The notes under the pieces: generated by a model | What the model was told of the DNA's origin: nothing | What the model saw: only the letters and a program-made list of their open reading frames with translations | Databases searched by the model: none | Program-made: the position numbers and the translations under genes | In this document: in pieces, positions 62,410-64,000 of the stretch | Layout of the letters: the number at the start of each line of letters is the position of its first letter | Numbering within the stretch: position 1 is the stretch's first letter | From: Branchipolynoe longqiensis | Taxonomy: Eukaryota > Annelida > Polychaeta > Phyllodocida > Polynoidae | Length of the DNA stretch: 64,000 bases | Direction: 5' to 3' | Assembly: GCA_030323885.1 (NCBI GenBank) | Contig: CM059194.1 | Span: forward strand, 434,001-498,000

Positions 62410-62970
62410 TAACCTTGCACAAAGGGAGCCGTGTCAGGTGTACTGGTTCTGTATAACACAAGCGGGCAGAGATGGTACGTGTATAATGCATAAAGGGGAC
62501 CGTGTCAGGTGTACTGGTTCTGTATAACACAAGCGGGCAGAGATGGTATGTGTATAATGCATAAAGGGGACCGTGTCAGGTGTACTGGTTCTGTATAACA
62601 CAAGCGGGCAGAGATGGTATGTGTATAATGCATAAAGGGGACCGTGTCAGGTGTACTGGTTCTGTATAACACAAGCGGGCAGAGATGGTATGTGTATAAT
62701 GCATAAAGGGGACCGTGTCAGGTGTACTGGTTCTGTATAACACAAGCGGGCAGAGATGGTATGTGTATAATGCATAAAGGGGACCGTGTCAGGTGTACTG
62801 GTTCTGTGTAACACAAGCGGGAAGAGGTAGTACCTGTACAATGCATGAAGAGGATCATGTCAGGAGTACTAGTTCTGTATAACACAAACGGACAGAGGTA
62901 GTACCTGTATGACGGGGGCTGTCACCGGTACAGGTTCTGTATAACACAAGCGGACAGATGTATTATATGT
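62410..62970. repeat. 71-bp minisatellite
   Basis: Seven to eight copies of GTGTCAGGTGTACTGGTTCT then GTATAACACAAGCGGGCAGA and GATGGTATGTGTATAATGCA. The middle copies are identical; the right-hand copies are diverged. Confidence 0.92.
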
Positions 62971-63343
62971 GTATTATGCAATATTACAATGCTGGAGTGT
63001 AACACAACTTTGCGCATCAAGAAGCTCTGTGAAGACAGTCTATTCCCAACACTGTACATTACTGACATTAATAAACTATTGCAGCATTGTTGAAATCAAT
63101 AACAGTACATGTCCGTTTTACTTGATAGGCTAGTAATGCCACTATGCAAGGTTTAACCAATCAGGAAATCGTTATCTAGTAGCGACCCCTGAAATACAAT
63201 TATACATTTGTTCCCATTAAAATACCTATCCTGTTAAAATTCAAGGGGCGGGGGATTGATTTAAATGCACCACACCCCAACACACTTGTTTGAATGTTGT
63301 TATGCCGTTTTCTGCGAGGTGGGGAACGGTTTTGGGTTGCTTA

Positions 63344-64000
63344 AAGTTGCATGGTCCGATCAAATGTATTTTTTTCAAAATCAAAACACTTATCTCAATT
63401 TGGTTCTATATATCCAACTTAGGTACTAGTGCTAAGGATTGAGGACAGGCTATACAGAATAATCAGTGAATTTATTACCTCATCCCCTTGGATGCCTACT
63501 TTGAGACAGCCATTATCTAAGGACAGGACATGGGTGAAAGAATGCTGTAACAAACCACAATGGGATGGGATCCTCTCCCACAGGCCTGTATGTCATCTGC
63601 GTAGATGTACATAGTAGGCTAAGTTATCATATACAGGTTAGGAAAAAACTTTGAAAATTCAAAAAAACTAATATAGAAACTACTAACACCCAAAACCGCA
63701 AAGGTTGGCCCGAGAAAGATCAGGTAAACACTCCTGAGTACAGGACCAGTCTAATCCAGTATCACAGCTGTCCAGCGTTGAAAACAAGCACCCTCACAGG
63801 AGCTTATACGTTATGGGCAGAATAAAAAAACTTGTCACCAAAATTTAAAAAAATTATGCAGCAACACTTATTAAGCAAGTAGGTAAATATTGTGGCCTCA
63901 TTAGCCAAGCCTTCATTCCAATCACCATATGTAACCTAGTCAGGTTCCAGGATGTCCCTTTGGAAGTTTGATGGCACCAGAGTATGAAATGTTTAAAGTT
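63344..64000 (+). mobile_element. Repeat with AAGTTGCATGGTCCGAT start, long copy
   Basis: Shares its first ~150 bp and its last ~80 bp with the shorter copy at 37,850-38,152, with about 350 bp extra between. It reaches the window edge at GTTTAAAGTT, so its end is not established. A small open frame inside (63,429-63,614) is not recognisable. Confidence 0.5.

Overview
This is eukaryotic, almost certainly invertebrate metazoan, nuclear DNA. It has GT-AG introns, tRNA-derived SINEs, I-type, DIRS-type and other retroelements, many TIR elements, and an unusually heavy load of minisatellites. The SINE and LINE 3' tails look lophotrochozoan (mollusc-like) to me. The intronic minisatellites that touch splice junctions recall what I remember, unverified, from amphioxus. 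I therefore do not commit to a phylum.

Only two host genes can be supported. (1) A two-exon minus-strand gene (CDS 21203-21150 joined to 17208-16630) encodes a 210-residue, two-helix, mitochondrially targeted protein of the TMEM223 type. (2) An eight-exon plus-strand gene (36599-57200) encodes a 383-residue HERPUD (Herp) protein: an N-terminal ubiquitin-like domain, a Pro/Ala-rich linker, the Asn-Arg-Asp-Trp-Leu-Asp-Trp motif, a membrane hairpin and a conserved C-terminus. All splice phases agree. The two genes are functionally unrelated; Herp acts in ER-associated degradation and TMEM223 in mitochondria.

Layout: 1-0.9 kb, tRNA-SINE copies inside an older repeat. 1.6-2.8 kb, minisatellites. 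3.6-12.0 kb, a four-level transposon nest: an AT-rich DIRS-like element (minus) is split by a GC-rich DIRS-like element (plus), which is split by a TIR element with a 9-bp target duplication, which carries an I-clade LINE fragment and a 500-N gap. 12.7-15.3 kb, a decayed plus-strand coding relic of a dispersed multicopy family. 16.1-21.2 kb, a LINE fragment and the TMEM223-type gene. 22.0-24.0 kb, MITEs. 24.1-31.4 kb, a third DIRS-like element (minus) with insertions. 31.4-34.8 kb, MITEs, foldback and diverged repeats. 36.6-58.1 kb, HERPUD. 58.2-63.0 kb, further arrays and MITEs.

The most striking observation is that many tandem arrays are built from the sequences that direct RNA processing. 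In HERPUD, array units copy the exon 3, exon 4 and exon 7 donor junctions, the exon 5 acceptor tract, a branchpoint-like motif before exon 8, and the AATAAA polyadenylation signal. In the TMEM223-type gene, one array copies the region just upstream of the acceptor and another copies the last codons plus the stop codon. DNA transposons have then inserted into these arrays at TA, TTA and other sites.
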